From Streptococcus oricebi (GTDB taxonomy: Bacteria > Bacillota > Bacilli > Lactobacillales > Streptococcaceae), in assembly GCF_017883985.1 (NCBI RefSeq), contig NZ_PRDG01000006.1, positions 48,119 through 112,118 on the forward strand: a stretch of DNA of 64,000 bases, given 5' to 3'. The notes under the pieces were generated by a model. It worked only from the letters and a program-made list of their open reading frames with translations. It was not told the DNA's origin and searched no databases. The position numbers were made by a program, and so were the translations under genes. The number at the start of each line of letters is the position of its first letter. Within the stretch, counting starts at the first letter, position 1. Below, piece after piece: positions 17,558-26,873 of the stretch.

Positions 17558-18102
17558 TCTAACATCTTCAAGAGAAAGTCCGTCATCTGTTCCGGGCTTT
17601 CTTTTTTACCGCGAGAAATCCACATTTGGAATACACCAAAAAAGGCATTGGTCAAGTAGACTGTGCTGTATTCTCTCTCGGTTATGTTGAACTCACCGCT
17701 AGTGTAAGCTCGATTGCCAAAACGTTCCTGTAAATCTTCTCCTAACATATTTTGGAACTTGTGGCGCAGAAACATCCTAATTTCCCGCGTCCCATTGTCG
17801 GATAGCAGGGCCGATAAGAGTGGCTCTTGCTCAAGAAAATCAAAAACTTCCAGAATGGCCTGACGTTTATCTTCGGAATGCTTTTCAAAGACGAATTCCA
17901 ACTGATTAAAAAGGCTCTGCTGGTAGCGTTCAATCATATCATACTTGTCCTTGTAGTGAGTGTAGAAACTACTACGGCTGATATTAGCTGTTTCAGCTAA
18001 TTTGACAGTGGTGATGTGATCGAATGATTCTTGCATCAACAAATTGACCATAGCCTGCTCGATGAGCTTCTTGGTCTTACGACGTTTATTACTTTCAGAC
18101 AT
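17554..18102 (-). CDS. TetR family transcriptional regulator
   Basis: A 182-residue repressor. The N-terminal helix-turn-helix is clear (MVNLLMQESFDHITTVKLAETANISRSSFYTHYKDKYDMI, residues about 18-57). The C-terminal part is a helical ligand domain. The start at 18102 is preceded by AAAGGGGAGA; the longer open frame would cross the promoter region. It is divergent from the YhgE gene with a perfect palindrome between them, so it probably represses that gene and itself. Whether it also senses the product of the neighbouring biosynthetic operon is unknown. Confidence 0.9.
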   Translation of the reverse strand: MSESNKRRKTKKLIEQAMVNLLMQESFDHITTVKLAETANISRSSFYTHYKDKYDMIERYQQSLFNQLEFVFEKHSEDKRQAILEVFDFLEQEPLLSALLSDNGTREIRMFLRHKFQNMLGEDLQERFGNRAYTSGEFNITEREYSTVYLTNAFFGVFQMWISRGKKESPEQMTDFLLKMLD

Positions 18103-18120
18103 AATCTCCCCTTTTGTACA

Positions 18121-18143
18121 AATTTGGACAGCTTGTCCAAATT
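18121..18143. promoter_or_regulatory. Operator palindrome for the TetR regulator
   Basis: AATTTGGACA-GCT-TGTCCAAATT is a perfect 10-bp inverted repeat with a 3-base centre. It lies 19 bases before the tetR start and 13 bases before the -35 of the YhgE promoter. Outer TGTAC/GTACA half-sites extend it. Confidence 0.8.
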
Positions 18144-18156
18144 CAGTACATTTGTC

Positions 18157-18184
18157 TTGCAAAATTTTTTCATAATTATATAAT
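18157..18184 (+). promoter_or_regulatory. Promoter of the YhgE/Pip gene
   Basis: TTGCAA (18157-18162) and TATAAT (18179-18184) with a 16-base spacer, 45 bases before the start codon, just downstream of the operator. Confidence 0.65.
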
Positions 18185-18229
18185 CTATTATAACAAATAT
18201 TTTGGCAAATGTTCAAAAAAGGAGAAAAA

Positions 18230-20929
18230 ATGTTTAAAGAATGGAAGGCAATTTTAAAAAAACCTGCTTTTATCATTGTCATATTGGGAGTTTCATTGAT
18301 TCCAGCCCTTTATAATGTCATCTTTTTGAGTTCCATGTGGAACCCCTATGAAAAGGTTTCTAATCTGCCAGTGGCTGTGGTCAACAAGGACCAGCAGGCC
18401 AGCTTTAATGGCAAGACCCTATCAATCGGTAAGGATCTAGTAAAGAGCCTAGAAAAGAATGACCAGTTGGACTTTCACTTTGTAAGTGAAAACGAGGCCA
18501 AGGAAGGCCTTGATAAGGGAACCTATTATATGGTAGTCACCCTGCCTAGCGATCTGTCAGAAAAGGCGGCCAGCATTTTGACCGACCAGCCCCAGCAGAC
18601 GACCATTGACTACCAAACCTCAAGTGGGCATAGCTTCATTGCTAGCAAGATGAGCGACTCGGCCATGGCCAGTCTCAAGCAAAATGTTGCTCGAAATATC
18701 ACAGCAACCTATACCAGTGCTCTCTTTAAAAATATGGATAGTTTAAAGAGCGGTCTATCGACAGCGGCTGATGGGAGTCAAAAAATTGCAGCTGGAGGGC
18801 AAAAATTAACCTCTGGTAGTCAGAATTTGACCAATAACCTCCAGACCCTGTCCAAGTCCAGTCTGACCTTTGCTAGCGGGGCAGATAGTCTGAATGTCGG
18901 CCTTTCTAGCTATGTAAATGGAGTGGCCAAACTGCACGAAGGTATCAATAGCTTGAATCTTGGTTTAACTGCCTATACGGGAGGCGTTAGCCAGCTTTCA
19001 GGGGGACTCAACCAATTTTCACCAGGGCTGACTCTCTATACTCAAGGGGTTGACAAGTTATCGGCTGGGACGACGACTTTTTCTAGCCAGTTAGCCAATT
19101 ACGGTCAAAAGGTAGGAAGCCTTTCAGATGGACTGACTAGCCTCAATAACCAGTCCTCCAATCTCTTGGCTGGTAGCAGGCAACTAGCCAGTGCTAGTGA
19201 TAGTGGCCTACAACAGTTAAATACAGCTAGCAATCAACTGGCTTCGAGCTTGGGTGATTTAGCTGCTACCGTGAGCCAGTCCGGACCTAGTCCTGAAAAG
19301 GTGCAGGAAATCCAAACCTTGCAGACTGCTTTGACCAACCTCAAGGCCAGCCTAGAAACTAGCCCTCAAGCGCCAGCGGGTCAGCCCGATGTGACCGGTC
19401 TTGAGGCTAGTCTGGCTACCATGGAAAGCGCAGCTAGTAGCCTAGCCAACAGTGCAGCTAGCGATAAGGCAACTATTCAGAGCAGCGTAGCAGCGACGGC
19501 AGCCTATCAAGAGCTAGCGCCAGACAAGCAAGCAGAAATTAGTGCGGCTATTAGCCAAAGTCCCAGCCAGTCTGAGGCTGCTGCCCAAAGTTTACTGGAA
19601 CAAGTCCAGGCTATGAAAAATCAACTAGCTAGTCTAGCAGCGCCAGCTGCAGGCGTCAGTCCAGCCCAAGCAGATTTGTCGGTCTTGGACCAGGCGAGTG
19701 TAGCTTTAGGAACTTCGCTGACAGAAGCTCAGGGTCAGACGAGTGATTTAACCAGCAATTTACAGACCCTAACGGTCAGTGCGGGTCAATTTGCAGCCAA
19801 TCTAGCAGCCTTCCAAGGTCAGCTAGCTAACGGCAATAACCAATTAGCAAGCGGCCTAACTAACTATACAGAAGGTCTAGCTACAATTAACCGGGGTGCA
19901 GCCCAGCTAGCAACAGCCAAGGACCCCCTCAATACAGGAATGAGCCAACTAGACGCAGCGGCAGCCAGCCTAGCTTCTAAAAATTCCACCCTACTAGCGG
20001 CTCTAGGCCAGCTTGAAGCCGGTGGTAATACTTTGGCTGCCAAGAATGCCCAGTTGACATCTGGCGCTAGCAAGTTAGTAGACGGTAGCGGTCAACTCAC
20101 TAGCAAATCACCTGAACTCTTGGCAGGAGCTAATAAATTAGCCAGTGGAGCAGGACAAATCGCTGATGGTTCTGGCCAGCTGGCTGATGGAGGCCTCAGT
20201 CTAACTGGCAACCTAGCCAGCCTGACCAATGGGGCGGATAGTTTAACCAGTGGTTTGACCAATGCCAATGGCCAACTCTCCCTCTTAAATACAGATAATA
20301 GCAATGCCCTAGCCCTATCTGATCCCTTGGCCCTCAGCAAGACAGACAATGACCATGTAGGGGCAAATGGAATTGCCATGGCTCCTTATATGATTTCTGT
20401 GGCCCTCTTTGTGGCTGCCATCTCGACCAATGTCATCTTTGCGGGTTTGCCGTCTGGTCGCAAACCTCAAACCCGCAAGGATTGGCTCCGGGCCCGCCTG
20501 CAGGTCAATGGTCTAATCGCCCTTTTGGCAGGTCTCTTGGTCTATGGAGCGGTCCATCTGATTGGCCTGACTGCCAACCATGAGCTAGCCACCCTGGGTC
20601 TGATTGTCTTGGCCAGTCTGACCTTTATGGCTTTGGTTACGGCCTTGGTGACCCTGGATAATAAGATTGGAGCCTTTCTGGCCCTAATCCTCTTACTCTT
20701 GCAGTTGGCTTCTAGTGCGGGAACTTATCCGCTCCAGCTGACCGACTCAATCTTCCAGAAAATCAATCCTTGGCTACCGATGAGCTATTCGGTTTCGGCC
20801 CTGCGCCAGACCATCTCTATGAATGGACAAATCACCAGTCAAGTGGTCTTTATGCTGACTATCCTCCTCTTCTGTACCGTCTTTGGGACCCTGGCTTATC
20901 GACCAGAGAAAGAAAGCTCGGCCCTTTAA
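18230..20929 (+). CDS. YhgE/Pip domain membrane protein
   Basis: An 899-residue envelope protein of the YhgE/Pip family. One transmembrane helix near the N-terminus (FIIVILGVSLIPALYNVIFL) is followed by a large extracellular part with many LxxGxxxLxxG-type repeats (about 170-700, rich in S, A, Q, L, G), then about five C-terminal membrane helices. Related proteins include phage-infection protein Pip and type VII secretion-associated membrane proteins; the molecular role is unresolved. The start at 18230 has AAAAGGAG 6 bases upstream; an ATG at 18209 lacks one. Regulated by the adjacent TetR protein (inference). Confidence 0.88.
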   Translation: MFKEWKAILKKPAFIIVILGVSLIPALYNVIFLSSMWNPYEKVSNLPVAVVNKDQQASFNGKTLSIGKDLVKSLEKNDQLDFHFVSENEAKEGLDKGTYYMVVTLPSDLSEKAASILTDQPQQTTIDYQTSSGHSFIASKMSDSAMASLKQNVARNITATYTSALFKNMDSLKSGLSTAADGSQKIAAGGQKLTSGSQNLTNNLQTLSKSSLTFASGADSLNVGLSSYVNGVAKLHEGINSLNLGLTAYTGGVSQLSGGLNQFSPGLTLYTQGVDKLSAGTTTFSSQLANYGQKVGSLSDGLTSLNNQSSNLLAGSRQLASASDSGLQQLNTASNQLASSLGDLAATVSQSGPSPEKVQEIQTLQTALTNLKASLETSPQAPAGQPDVTGLEASLATMESAASSLANSAASDKATIQSSVAATAAYQELAPDKQAEISAAISQSPSQSEAAAQSLLEQVQAMKNQLASLAAPAAGVSPAQADLSVLDQASVALGTSLTEAQGQTSDLTSNLQTLTVSAGQFAANLAAFQGQLANGNNQLASGLTNYTEGLATINRGAAQLATAKDPLNTGMSQLDAAAASLASKNSTLLAALGQLEAGGNTLAAKNAQLTSGASKLVDGSGQLTSKSPELLAGANKLASGAGQIADGSGQLADGGLSLTGNLASLTNGADSLTSGLTNANGQLSLLNTDNSNALALSDPLALSKTDNDHVGANGIAMAPYMISVALFVAAISTNVIFAGLPSGRKPQTRKDWLRARLQVNGLIALLAGLLVYGAVHLIGLTANHELATLGLIVLASLTFMALVTALVTLDNKIGAFLALILLLLQLASSAGTYPLQLTDSIFQKINPWLPMSYSVSALRQTISMNGQITSQVVFMLTILLFCTVFGTLAYRPEKESSAL

Positions 20930-21020
20930 GCTAGGAGATGAGAGGGGGAGAGTTGAGATTTACTAGAAGTTGATTTTGCCTTTCCTCTTTGATAGAGTTT
21001 ACTAGCTATCTTTCACTATA

Positions 21021-21068
21021 AATAGACTGAATTTGGAAATTTTATCTCAAACTCAGTCTATTTTTTTT
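21021..21068 (+). terminator. Terminator after the YhgE gene
   Basis: AATAGACTGA and TCAGTCTATT pair across a loop of about 20 bases, followed by eight Ts. Confidence 0.8.
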
Positions 21069-21110
21069 GTATAAAACATGCTATAATTAGACAGAATAAA
21101 GGAGGTAGCG

Positions 21111-21953
21111 ATGAAAAAGAAGTATTTGCCTAGCTTTCAAATCTGGCTGAAATTTGGCATTCTATTTTTTATCTATCTGGTCTTATCGGCTTTTACGGCT
21201 CCTGAACGTCCAGCAAATGGAGTTTACGACCCTGATAACCATCTATCAACAGAACTTGTTGACCAGATTAAAATCCTGAATGAGGCTAATAGCAACAAGG
21301 AAAGCAAGCTCCAAATCGGGGTTTATGTGGTAGATAGCCTGAAAGGTGAGACGATTGAGAATGTTGCTAATGAAACAGCTAGAGCCTGGAATATTGGTTA
21401 TGCAGAGGACAATAACGGAGTTTTGATAGCTGTCTCTATCCAGGACAGGAAGTCTCGCATTGAAACTTCTGATTCAGTAGCCGCTAAGATTACTGACTAC
21501 GAAACTTATCAATTTTTACAGACAGCTAGACCCTTCTTTAGACGGGGAGATTATAGTGGCGGAGTCCTGTCCATTGCTAATAATCTTAATCACCAATTTT
21601 ATGGGGAATTAAGTCAAGTTTCAACTAGTTTAGATTTGGATGACATTGCAATGAGTCGCGCTATCTATGAAGAACACAGCAGCTCTCATTCTAGTGAGTC
21701 TGACTTAAGTGAAGAATTCTCGAAACTTGCACCTGGTCTAGGTATCTTGTTTCTCTTCTTTCTCTTTCTTTTAGGTGTTAAAAGTAAAGGGTCAGATGAT
21801 GATGATCATCATTCTGGAGGCAGTTCTTGGAGAAGTTCTTCCTGGTCTAGCAGTTCATCGAGCTCGCGCTCTAGATCAAGTTCAAGTGGTTGGAGCTCAA
21901 AGGGCTGGTCAGGAGGAGGCTTTGGTGGCGGAGGTTCCTCAGATAGTTGGTAG
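21111..21953 (+). CDS. TPM domain (YgcG-type) membrane protein
   Basis: A 280-residue protein: N-terminal membrane segment (about 12-30), an extracellular TPM domain (about 37-165, VYDPDNHLSTELVDQIKILNEANSN at its start; QIGVYVVDSL), a second membrane helix (about 206-222), then a low-complexity Ser/Gly/Trp tail ending SGGGFGGGGSSDSW. That tail is typical of this family. An extended -10 (TGCTATAAT, 21079-21087) and GGAGG precede it. The LemA gene follows; TPM and LemA proteins commonly occur together in envelope functions that remain unclear. Confidence 0.87.
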   Translation: MKKKYLPSFQIWLKFGILFFIYLVLSAFTAPERPANGVYDPDNHLSTELVDQIKILNEANSNKESKLQIGVYVVDSLKGETIENVANETARAWNIGYAEDNNGVLIAVSIQDRKSRIETSDSVAAKITDYETYQFLQTARPFFRRGDYSGGVLSIANNLNHQFYGELSQVSTSLDLDDIAMSRAIYEEHSSSHSSESDLSEEFSKLAPGLGILFLFFLFLLGVKSKGSDDDDHHSGGSSWRSSSWSSSSSSSRSRSSSSGWSSKGWSGGGFGGGGSSDSW

Positions 21954-21979
21954 AAAGATAATAAATTCTAGGAGAAAAA

Positions 21980-22576
21980 ATGAAAAATAAGTTAATGATT
22001 AGCATCTTAGTAGCAGTAGGAGCTCTCTTGCTTTTGGGAGCTTGTTCTGTGACGGTTTCTTATAATGGTTTGGTTGCTGAGCAAAGTCAGCTTGAAAAGG
22101 CTCAAGCTGATGTGGAAACAACTTTACAGCGTCGGTCAGACTTGATTGGAAATTTGGTGGAATCTGTCAAGGGGCAGATGAATCACGAGACCGAGGTTTT
22201 TACCAAAATCTCTGAGGCTAGGACCAAGATTGGGTCTAGCTCAGTCACCTCTAAAGAAAGTCAAGAAGCCCAAGCTGAATTGAGCTCTGCTCTTACTCGA
22301 CTCTTGGTATTGACAGAAAATTACCCTCAGCTAAAGAGTGATGAAAATGTCAAACAGTTGATGATTGAACTTGCTGGTAGTGAAAATCGCATCTTAATTG
22401 CTCGGAAGGACTACAATAAGGAGGCAGCTACTTATAACCGGAAGATTCGCTCTTTCCCGACGGTCTTTGTGGCCAACTTATTCGGTTTTAAGGAGGCTGA
22501 GACCTTTAAGGCTGATTCGGGAGCTCATCAGGCACCTAAGGTTAGCTTTAGTAGCTCTGCTGCTGGACAAAACTAA
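21980..22576 (+). CDS. LemA family protein
   Basis: A 198-residue LemA protein. It begins with a membrane/lipoprotein segment ending in LLLLGAC, so it may be lipid-modified at Cys22, unlike many LemA proteins that keep a plain N-terminal helix. Then follow the diagnostic YNGLV and the helical bundle (QRRSDLIGNLVESVKGQ, ENYPQLKSDENVKQLM, ENRILIARKDYN, FPTVFVANLFGF). AGGAG precedes the ATG. Co-transcribed with the TPM gene. Confidence 0.92.
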   Translation: MKNKLMISILVAVGALLLLGACSVTVSYNGLVAEQSQLEKAQADVETTLQRRSDLIGNLVESVKGQMNHETEVFTKISEARTKIGSSSVTSKESQEAQAELSSALTRLLVLTENYPQLKSDENVKQLMIELAGSENRILIARKDYNKEAATYNRKIRSFPTVFVANLFGFKEAETFKADSGAHQAPKVSFSSSAAGQN

Positions 22577-22772
22577 TATTTAAGGCTGATTTTCTTCCTT
22601 GATTTGCCATTCTAGCCCAAGGGGAGAGTCAGCAATTCTAAGTTTTATCTATGGAATGTCTCTTTATTACAGGGGCATTTTGTTTTCTTTAAGTTTTTTT
22701 TAGCCTTCCTTTAAGCTTTGGTCCGTAAAATAACATAGCAAATAAAGAAGAAGTCAGAGAGGAAGCTAGATT

Positions 22773-23510
22773 ATGGGCAAAAAAACCTTTAAAGATAAAT
22801 TTCAACGATTTGAAACCAAGTATGTGATTTCTAAGGAAAAATTAGCAGCTTTACTAGCAGAATTTGAGGATTATATGGTGGAAGATGAGCATGCTTATTC
22901 GACCATTAGTAATCTCTATTACGATACACCTAACTTTCAAATGATTCGGGAGTCCTTGGAGAAGCCTTATTTCAAGGAGAAGTTGCGGGTGCGGACCTAT
23001 GATGCGACTCCAGCTGAAAATAGTCAGGTCTTTTTGGAAATCAAAAAGAAGGTCAGAAAGATTGTCTACAAGCGCCGGATTGCGACAGACTTGGTGACTG
23101 CCGAGGCCTATCTGGCTGGGGCCGAGGATCTAGTTGCGGACTCGCAGATTCGCTCGGAAATCGACTGGCTGACCAAGCGCTATCGTGGGGTTGAGCCCAA
23201 GATGTATATCTACTACAATCGCTATTCCATGAAGGGGCGAGAGGACGCAGATATTCGGATTACCATTGACCATGATGTGACCTATCGGAGCCATAAGCTC
23301 AGTCTTTTAGAGGGACGGTTTGGCGACAACCTGCTGCCGGACAATCATGTCATTATGGAAATCAAGGTTCCTGGGGCCTATCCCTTATGGTTGACGGGGA
23401 TTTTAGACCGTCATCAGGTATTTTCAAAATCATTTTCAAAATACGGAGTGGCCTACAAGAAGACCACTGCTTACAAAGGAGTTGTAAATCATGTTCAATC
23501 AGCTATTTAA
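22773..23510 (+). CDS. VTC domain protein (polyphosphate polymerase-like)
   Basis: A 245-residue protein with the VTC tunnel-fold domain. Characteristic basic and acidic strands are present: FETKYVI, YSTISNLYYDTP, KLRVRTYD, VFLEIKKKVRKIVYKRR and the closing VIMEIKVPGAYPLW. In yeast VTC4 this domain makes polyphosphate from ATP; bacterial members paired with DUF4956 proteins have not been shown to do so. It overlaps the next gene by 20 bases. AGAGAGGAAGC precedes the ATG. Confidence 0.85.
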   Translation: MGKKTFKDKFQRFETKYVISKEKLAALLAEFEDYMVEDEHAYSTISNLYYDTPNFQMIRESLEKPYFKEKLRVRTYDATPAENSQVFLEIKKKVRKIVYKRRIATDLVTAEAYLAGAEDLVADSQIRSEIDWLTKRYRGVEPKMYIYYNRYSMKGREDADIRITIDHDVTYRSHKLSLLEGRFGDNLLPDNHVIMEIKVPGAYPLWLTGILDRHQVFSKSFSKYGVAYKKTTAYKGVVNHVQSAI

Positions 23511-24171
23511 AGATGTCTTTACCTCGACCGATGTCGAACCCCTCATGCTACTAGCGGCTATCGGAGTGGCCCTAGTTTTGGGGCTGGTCCTGGCCAAGGC
23601 CTACCAGTATAAGACCGTTTATAGTCAATCATTTGTCATGAGCCTGACCCTCCTGCCTAGCCTGATTGCCATTGTGATTTTCCTGGTTAATGGTAGTCTA
23701 GGAGCTGGGGTAGCTGTGATGGGGGCCTTTAGCCTGATTCGCTTTCGATCGGCACCGGGTGGAGCCAAGGAGCTGATTGCTATTTTCCTCTCCATGACTA
23801 TCGGAATTGCTATTGGGATGGGCTATCTCGTCTTTGCGACAGTTTTTGCCCTGCTTATGTGTGGGGTTATGCTTATCCTAGAAAAGATAAATTTTGGTCA
23901 GATGAAGCAGTCCATGCGTCAGTTGACTATTGTCATCCCTGAGAGCCTGGACTATGAGCATCTCTTTGATGATATTTTCCAAAAGGCCACCCAGCATCAG
24001 GAATTGGCCAGTGTTAAAACATCTGATATGGGGAGCCTATTTAAGCTTAAATATATCATTCAAATGAACGGTAGTATGACAGAAAAAGAGCTGATTGACG
24101 CCCTACGCACGCGCAATGGCAATCTAGAAATTGCTCTGGGTCGCTATATCAATAAAGAAAATGAACTGTAA
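23491..24171 (+). CDS. DUF4956 membrane protein
   Basis: A 226-residue protein with four predicted membrane helices in its first 140 residues and a soluble C-terminal domain (LTIVIPESLDYEHLFDDIFQ). The conserved AFSLIRFRSAPGGAKELIAIFLSM segment is the family signature. It is translationally coupled to the VTC gene. The trio VTC, DUF4956 and a beta-helix carbohydrate-binding lipoprotein recurs in Firmicutes, suggesting one envelope-associated function. Confidence 0.87.
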   Translation: MFNQLFKDVFTSTDVEPLMLLAAIGVALVLGLVLAKAYQYKTVYSQSFVMSLTLLPSLIAIVIFLVNGSLGAGVAVMGAFSLIRFRSAPGGAKELIAIFLSMTIGIAIGMGYLVFATVFALLMCGVMLILEKINFGQMKQSMRQLTIVIPESLDYEHLFDDIFQKATQHQELASVKTSDMGSLFKLKYIIQMNGSMTEKELIDALRTRNGNLEIALGRYINKENEL

Positions 24172-24185
24172 GAAAGAGGTTTTCC

Positions 24186-25682
24186 ATGAAAGAAAGCAAG
24201 AAATTTAACAAAGTAAGACTCCTAGTTCCCTTGGCGCTTCTATCGCTGACCCTGGCTGCTTGTAGTCAGACTAGCAAGCAGTCTACTAGTAGTAGCAGTA
24301 AGAGTCAAAGTAGTCAGACGGCGACCAAGACCGACACCAGCCAGTATTTTACCGATCGGGATAGCGATCCCTCCTATGAAGAGAGCAAGGCGACCAAGAT
24401 TGAACTCAAGGACAATAGCGCCACTTCTTCTGGTAATGGGGCCAGTGTCGATGGATCAACAGTGACCATTAGCACAGCAGGAACCTATATTATTTCAGGG
24501 AAGAGCGAGAATGTCCAAATCCTTGTCAAGGCTGGCGACCAAGATAAGGTCCAAATCGTACTAAATGGTGTTACCATGACTGGGACAGATGCAGGCATTG
24601 TCGTTGAGTCTGCCGATAAGACCTTCCTGACCCTGGCTGAAGGCAGCAAAAACAGCATTTCTGACTCGGCCAAGCATAAGAATACCGACTATGATGCGGC
24701 TATTTATTCCAAGGACGACTTGACCCTCAATGGCTCTGGTAGCTTGACGGTTGAAGGCAATTATGGCAATGCCATTGAGTCCAATGATGACCTGCGGATT
24801 ACAGGTGGAACCTACACCATTAAGGGCTATAAGAATGCCCTAGCAGCTAATGATGCCCTCAATATCAAGGATGCCAGTCTTGATTTGACAGCGACTGAGG
24901 ATGCCCTCCATGCTGACAATGATGATGATACCAATCTTGGGAATTTATATATCCAGTCTGGAACGATTACCATTAAGGCCGATGATGACGGTATGCACGC
25001 TTCCAATGCAGCCCTGATTGATGGCGGAACGATTAAGGTTGAAAAGAGCCAAGAAGCTTTAGAAGGTAAGACTGTTACCATCAACGGAGGAGAGCTGGAC
25101 TTGACCTCTACTGATGACGGTATCAATGCTAGCGATGGCTCTAGTAGTGAGGACAAGGGGCCAGGCCAAGCCACTGCTGGTGTCAGCCTCACCATTAGCG
25201 GTGGGAAAGTCAAGGTCAATGCCCAAGGAGACGGACTAGACTCCAATGGTGACTTGACGATTTCTGGCGGTGAGGTCTATGTGGACGGTCCGACCGACAA
25301 TGGCAATGGGGCCTTGGACTATGACGGTAATGGAAGTATTACAGGTGGTCAGGTCATGATTATCGGTAGTAGCGGTATGGCCATGGGCTTTGGCTCTAGC
25401 TCGACCCAGGCCTCTGTCCTGGCCAATGTCTCTGGTAATGCAGGTTCCAAGATTAGCATTACAGACTCATCAGGCAAAGAAGTCCTTAGCTATACAGCCC
25501 TTAAAAACTTCCAGTCTGTCCTAGCTAGTTCGGCTGATTTGAAAGATGGCGAGACTTATACGATTAAGGTAGATGGCCAATCCACTACTGCGACCGCTAG
25601 CCTCTCGACTCAAAACGGCAATGGCGGCCCGGGCGGAGGCCCAGCTGGTGGCGGAAACGGTGGTCCTGGCGGCAGACAATAA
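24186..25682 (+). CDS. Carbohydrate-binding domain lipoprotein, beta-helix (Cthe_2159-like)
   Basis: A 498-residue lipoprotein (lipobox LTLAAC, Cys26) followed by a Ser/Thr/Gln linker and a right-handed beta-helix made of repeating short strands (for example AIYSKDDLTLNGSGSLTV, AIESNDDLRITGG, ALEGKTVTINGG, GDGLDSNGDLTISGGEVYV). Asp/Asn-rich turns suggest calcium binding. The C-terminus is Gly/Asn/Pro-rich. Family members bind cellulose- or pectin-like polysaccharide. Third gene of the VTC/DUF4956 operon. Confidence 0.85.
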   Translation: MKESKKFNKVRLLVPLALLSLTLAACSQTSKQSTSSSSKSQSSQTATKTDTSQYFTDRDSDPSYEESKATKIELKDNSATSSGNGASVDGSTVTISTAGTYIISGKSENVQILVKAGDQDKVQIVLNGVTMTGTDAGIVVESADKTFLTLAEGSKNSISDSAKHKNTDYDAAIYSKDDLTLNGSGSLTVEGNYGNAIESNDDLRITGGTYTIKGYKNALAANDALNIKDASLDLTATEDALHADNDDDTNLGNLYIQSGTITIKADDDGMHASNAALIDGGTIKVEKSQEALEGKTVTINGGELDLTSTDDGINASDGSSSEDKGPGQATAGVSLTISGGKVKVNAQGDGLDSNGDLTISGGEVYVDGPTDNGNGALDYDGNGSITGGQVMIIGSSGMAMGFGSSSTQASVLANVSGNAGSKISITDSSGKEVLSYTALKNFQSVLASSADLKDGETYTIKVDGQSTTATASLSTQNGNGGPGGGPAGGGNGGPGGRQ

Positions 25683-25683
25683 G

Positions 25684-25710
25684 AAAAACTCCCGAAGGGA
25701 GTTTTTTATT
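25684..25710. terminator. Bidirectional terminator between convergent genes
   Basis: AAAAACTCCC-GAA-GGGAGTTTTT is a short hairpin with A and T tracts on both sides, placed between the convergent beta-helix lipoprotein and S66 peptidase genes. Confidence 0.85.
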
Positions 25711-26662
25711 CTTCAAAATGAATGGCTAGACTTTCTGTATCCACGCTCACTCGGGCTCCAATCGTAATGGTAAAAAGTGGCTGCGTGTGGGCAAAGTCCA
25801 AGTCGTAGAGAACAGGAATTTGCTTGAGTAGCGGGTGCTTGTCTAAAATATAGAGCAAGATTTCCTGGGTCATCTGGCATTCCTTGGGAAAGCGGCCGAG
25901 AAGGAGAGCCTGGGGCTGAGGGTAGGCCTGTAAGAGGGCAGCAAGATTGCGGTCAAATTCCATATAGTCATCTTCTTCGGCACTTTCTACAAAAAGGATA
26001 TAGTTCTTATCCTGCGGAGCGAATGGCGTGCCATGCAGGAGCGAGAAAGTCGAGAGATTGCCGCCTAGGGCAGTGGCAGAAGCTCGGCCGTGATTGTAGA
26101 CCTGCCACTTGGTCTCCTGGAAAGTTAGCTCCGCATCTGGCAGATACCAAGGATTGGAACCCCATTTCTGACTAGGCTCCAAGTCATAGCTGGTCTGGGT
26201 TACGGCCCGCAGCCAACTTTGGGTCTGGTAATCCTGTAAGGCTTCCATTTTAAAGCTAGAATAAGCAGGCCCCATATAGGTTTGCAGTCCTGTTTTGGCA
26301 TAAATGGCATTGAGCAGGGCCGTTGTATCGGAATAGCCACATAAAATCTTGGGGTGAGCCTTTATCAAATCGTAGTCCAGATAGGGCAGGAGTTCATTGC
26401 AGTTAAAGCCACCGATAGTGGTGAGAATAGCATCGACCGAATCGTCCAAAAAGGCCTCATGTAAATCCTCAACCCGACTTGAAATGGAGGCCGAACCCAG
26501 CAAGTCATTCTCCTCATAGTTCTTAGAAAAAGATAACCTGAAACCTAGCTCTTCCAAGCGCTCCTTGGCAGCGCTATTGGCCTCGAAACCACCGATAGAA
26601 GTAATGGAATTTGAAGGGCTCAATACCCGAATATGGTCGCCCTTGCTTAATGTTTTCACCAT
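25706..26662 (-). CDS. S66 family peptidase (LD-carboxypeptidase/MccF-like)
   Basis: A 318-residue serine peptidase. The N-terminal KGDHIRVLSPSNSI and LGFRLSFSKN segments and the nucleophile motif GYSDTTALLNA (Ser in the GxSD elbow) match the S66 family, and LLGSASISSRVEDLHEAF is typical of the group. The fold includes LD-carboxypeptidases of peptidoglycan recycling and MccF, which inactivates microcin C-like nucleotide peptides. The lack of a signal peptide fits a cytosolic, MccF-like role. Start chosen at 26662 with AAGGAGGTCACTT before it; TTGCTT-17-TATAAT promoter at 26691-26719 on the minus strand. Confidence 0.86.
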   Translation of the reverse strand: MVKTLSKGDHIRVLSPSNSITSIGGFEANSAAKERLEELGFRLSFSKNYEENDLLGSASISSRVEDLHEAFLDDSVDAILTTIGGFNCNELLPYLDYDLIKAHPKILCGYSDTTALLNAIYAKTGLQTYMGPAYSSFKMEALQDYQTQSWLRAVTQTSYDLEPSQKWGSNPWYLPDAELTFQETKWQVYNHGRASATALGGNLSTFSLLHGTPFAPQDKNYILFVESAEEDDYMEFDRNLAALLQAYPQPQALLLGRFPKECQMTQEILLYILDKHPLLKQIPVLYDLDFAHTQPLFTITIGARVSVDTESLAIHFEE

Positions 26663-26758
26663 AAGTGACCTCCTTGTCTTTAGTTGCCTTATTATAATAT
26701 AGACTAGCTCTAAAAGCAAGTTTTTAGGGCAAGAAAGGCTTTGAGTTCAGAATCTTAA

Positions 26759-26857
26759 AAGCCCTCAGGTCTCAAGGATCGGACAAAAGAAGGTGAACTT
26801 CTAGCAAAAGGCGAGGCTCAAAAAGTGGCAGAAAAAGCTCAAGGTCAGTCTATTTAG
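26759..26857 (+). pseudogene. Possible remnant of a CsbD-like stress protein
   Basis: The frame between a TAA at 26756 and TAG at 26855 reads GLKDRTKEGELLAKGEAQKV and continues AEKAQGQSI. The alternating K, E, A, G, Q pattern resembles the C-terminal part of CsbD-type proteins. No start codon is available, so if genuine it is a fragment. Weak call based on composition. Confidence 0.3.
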
Positions 26858-26873
26858 AAGTTATCCCCAAAAA

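Noticed and set aside
19864..20379. Antisense open frames within the YhgE gene
   Set aside because: They mirror the Ser/Ala/Leu-rich repeats of the sense gene and lack start signals.
22575..22716. CiaR box before the VTC operon
   Set aside because: TTTAAG occurs there but the copies are not spaced by five bases, and no matching -10 follows.
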